Made by a program: the position numbers and the translations under genes. DNA of 64,000 nt from Glutamicibacter sp. PS (GTDB lineage: Bacteria; Actinomycetota; Actinomycetes; Actinomycetales; Micrococcaceae): positions 2,855,610 through 2,919,609 of the forward strand of contig JANCMB010000001.1 of assembly GCA_031317595.1 (NCBI GenBank), read 5' to 3'. Every line of letters begins with the position of its first letter. Position 1 is the stretch's first letter. Shown piece after piece: positions 63,336 to 64,000 of the stretch. Under the pieces are notes generated by a model. It worked only from the letters and a program-made list of their open reading frames with translations, was not told the origin of the DNA and did no database searches.

Positions 63336-63498
63336 TTTCCTTAGGTTCCCAGCCCGCGACGACATCATTTCTCTGGGCGCGCTCTGCGCCATCTCTAGAT
63401 ACGTCGCTCCCCCATTCATCGTGGCCGTAGTGCGTCCACTTCACGTCGCGTCGACGTAACCTCGCGCACCGCATGCCACCTTTTCTAAGGAACTCGCA

Positions 63499-64000
63499 AT
63501 GGCGCTGCCCAAAACCAGCCCTACCGATGCTCAGCCAGTGTTGCTGACCACCAACTCTTCCGGCATTGCCCCGGAAAACCCCCACAACTTGAGCGCCTCG
63601 CTCTACAACCAAGATCTGGCCCCGACCACGAGGTCCGGCCGCACCTGGAACGCATACAGCATCTTCACGCTCTGGGCCAATGACGTGCACTCGCTGGGTA
63701 ATTACGCCTTCGCCATCGGACTCTTTGCCTTGGGCATGAGCGGATGGCAGATCCTCTCCGCACTGGGCATCGGCGCCCTACTACTCTTCGTCCTGCTGAA
63801 CCTCTCCGGATTCATGGGCGAAAAGACCGGCGTCCCCTTCCCGGTCATGAGCCGCATCGCCTTCGGCATCAACGGCGCACAGATTCCCGCACTGCTCCGC
63901 GGCGCCGTAGCCATCGCCTGGTTCGGCATCCAGACCTATCTGGCCTCCCAGGTGCTCAGCGTGATGATCATTGCCGTTGCACCGGGCGCCGCGACGCTGC
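63499..64000 (+). CDS. NCS1-family nucleobase/allantoin permease (partial, 3' end outside window)
   Basis: At least 167 residues from ATG 63499 (AAGGA upstream). LYNQDLAPTTRSGRTWNAYS, then FTLWANDVHSLGNYAFAIGL and FALGMSGWQIL are classical for the N-terminus of NCS1 permeases; GEKTGVPFPVMSRIAFGING follows. It imports purine/pyrimidine bases or allantoin with Na+ or H+. With the glyoxylate genes alongside, allantoin is a sensible guess. The rest lies outside the window. Confidence 0.9.
   Translation, partial: MALPKTSPTDAQPVLLTTNSSGIAPENPHNLSASLYNQDLAPTTRSGRTWNAYSIFTLWANDVHSLGNYAFAIGLFALGMSGWQILSALGIGALLLFVLLNLSGFMGEKTGVPFPVMSRIAFGINGAQIPALLRGAVAIAWFGIQTYLASQVLSVMIIAVAPGAATL

Overview
The window looks like the chromosome of a high-GC actinobacterium, most likely Micrococcaceae (Arthrobacter or Glutamicibacter relatives). 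The reasons are GC-rich codon use, tightly packed operons with ATGA/GTGA stop-start overlaps, FadR-type GntR regulators beside small catabolic operons, secreted subtilases, a FUSC efflux protein, and a VanY/Alr/Ddl set with a VanRS-like two-component system. No rRNA, tRNA, CRISPR array, insertion sequence or phage gene was found. The family assignment rests on protein style, not on a marker gene.

Layout. 1-13 kb: tail of a membrane protein, an amidohydrolase without the usual HxH metal motif, a TrmB/LuxR-type regulator divergent from a secreted subtilase, a TPR protein, a YjiH-type membrane protein, a second secreted subtilase with a C-terminal jelly-roll, and a FUSC exporter. 13-19.6 kb: LysR regulator, P-loop kinase, SRPBCC protein, trpS behind a complete Trp attenuator (leader peptide with three tandem Trp codons), and a vanY-alr-ddl operon. 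19.6-28.4 kb: a gamma-glutamylation amine pathway (ethanolamine-type permease, glutamine-synthetase-like ligase, aldehyde dehydrogenase, SDR, gamma-glutamyl hydrolase, FadR-type regulator), then a VanRS-like two-component system. This catabolic block sits between two direct copies of one promoter/operator sequence, one beside vanY and one driving the two-component system.

28-49 kb is a run of minus-strand catabolic operons: dipeptide-type ABC transporter with an amidohydrolase; ornithine-cyclodeaminase-like enzyme with a GntR regulator; MHS transporter (broken by an in-frame stop) with an amidase; CPBP membrane protein; and an MFS / GntR / hydantoin-racemase-like / hydantoinase / arylmalonate-decarboxylase-like operon; then an amino acid permease with its own GntR. 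Two operator families can be read by eye: TTTGGTATACCAAA-like sites near the ABC, cyclodeaminase and first amidohydrolase genes, and paired GGGATCCC sites, centres 13 bp apart, before the MHS-amidase and MFS-hydantoinase operons.

49-57.7 kb: an LssY_C-domain membrane protein, a DUF3817 protein, and a five-gene plus-strand operon (two ABC ATPases, MFS exporter, lipoprotein, one fused double permease) behind a Fur/Zur-like palindrome. Its make-up resembles opine-metallophore (Cnt-type) transport loci but it has no biosynthetic genes. 57.7-64 kb: a glyoxylate assimilation set (hyi, glxR, gcl, glycerate kinase) divergent from an NCS1-type nucleobase/allantoin permease cut by the window end, which fits ureide or purine use.

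The strongest leads are the shared vanY/vanRS repeat, the Trp attenuator on trpS, the metallophore-like operon with its palindrome, the operator code linking dispersed operons, and the hydantoinase cluster whose two racemase-family proteins have altered catalytic cysteines.
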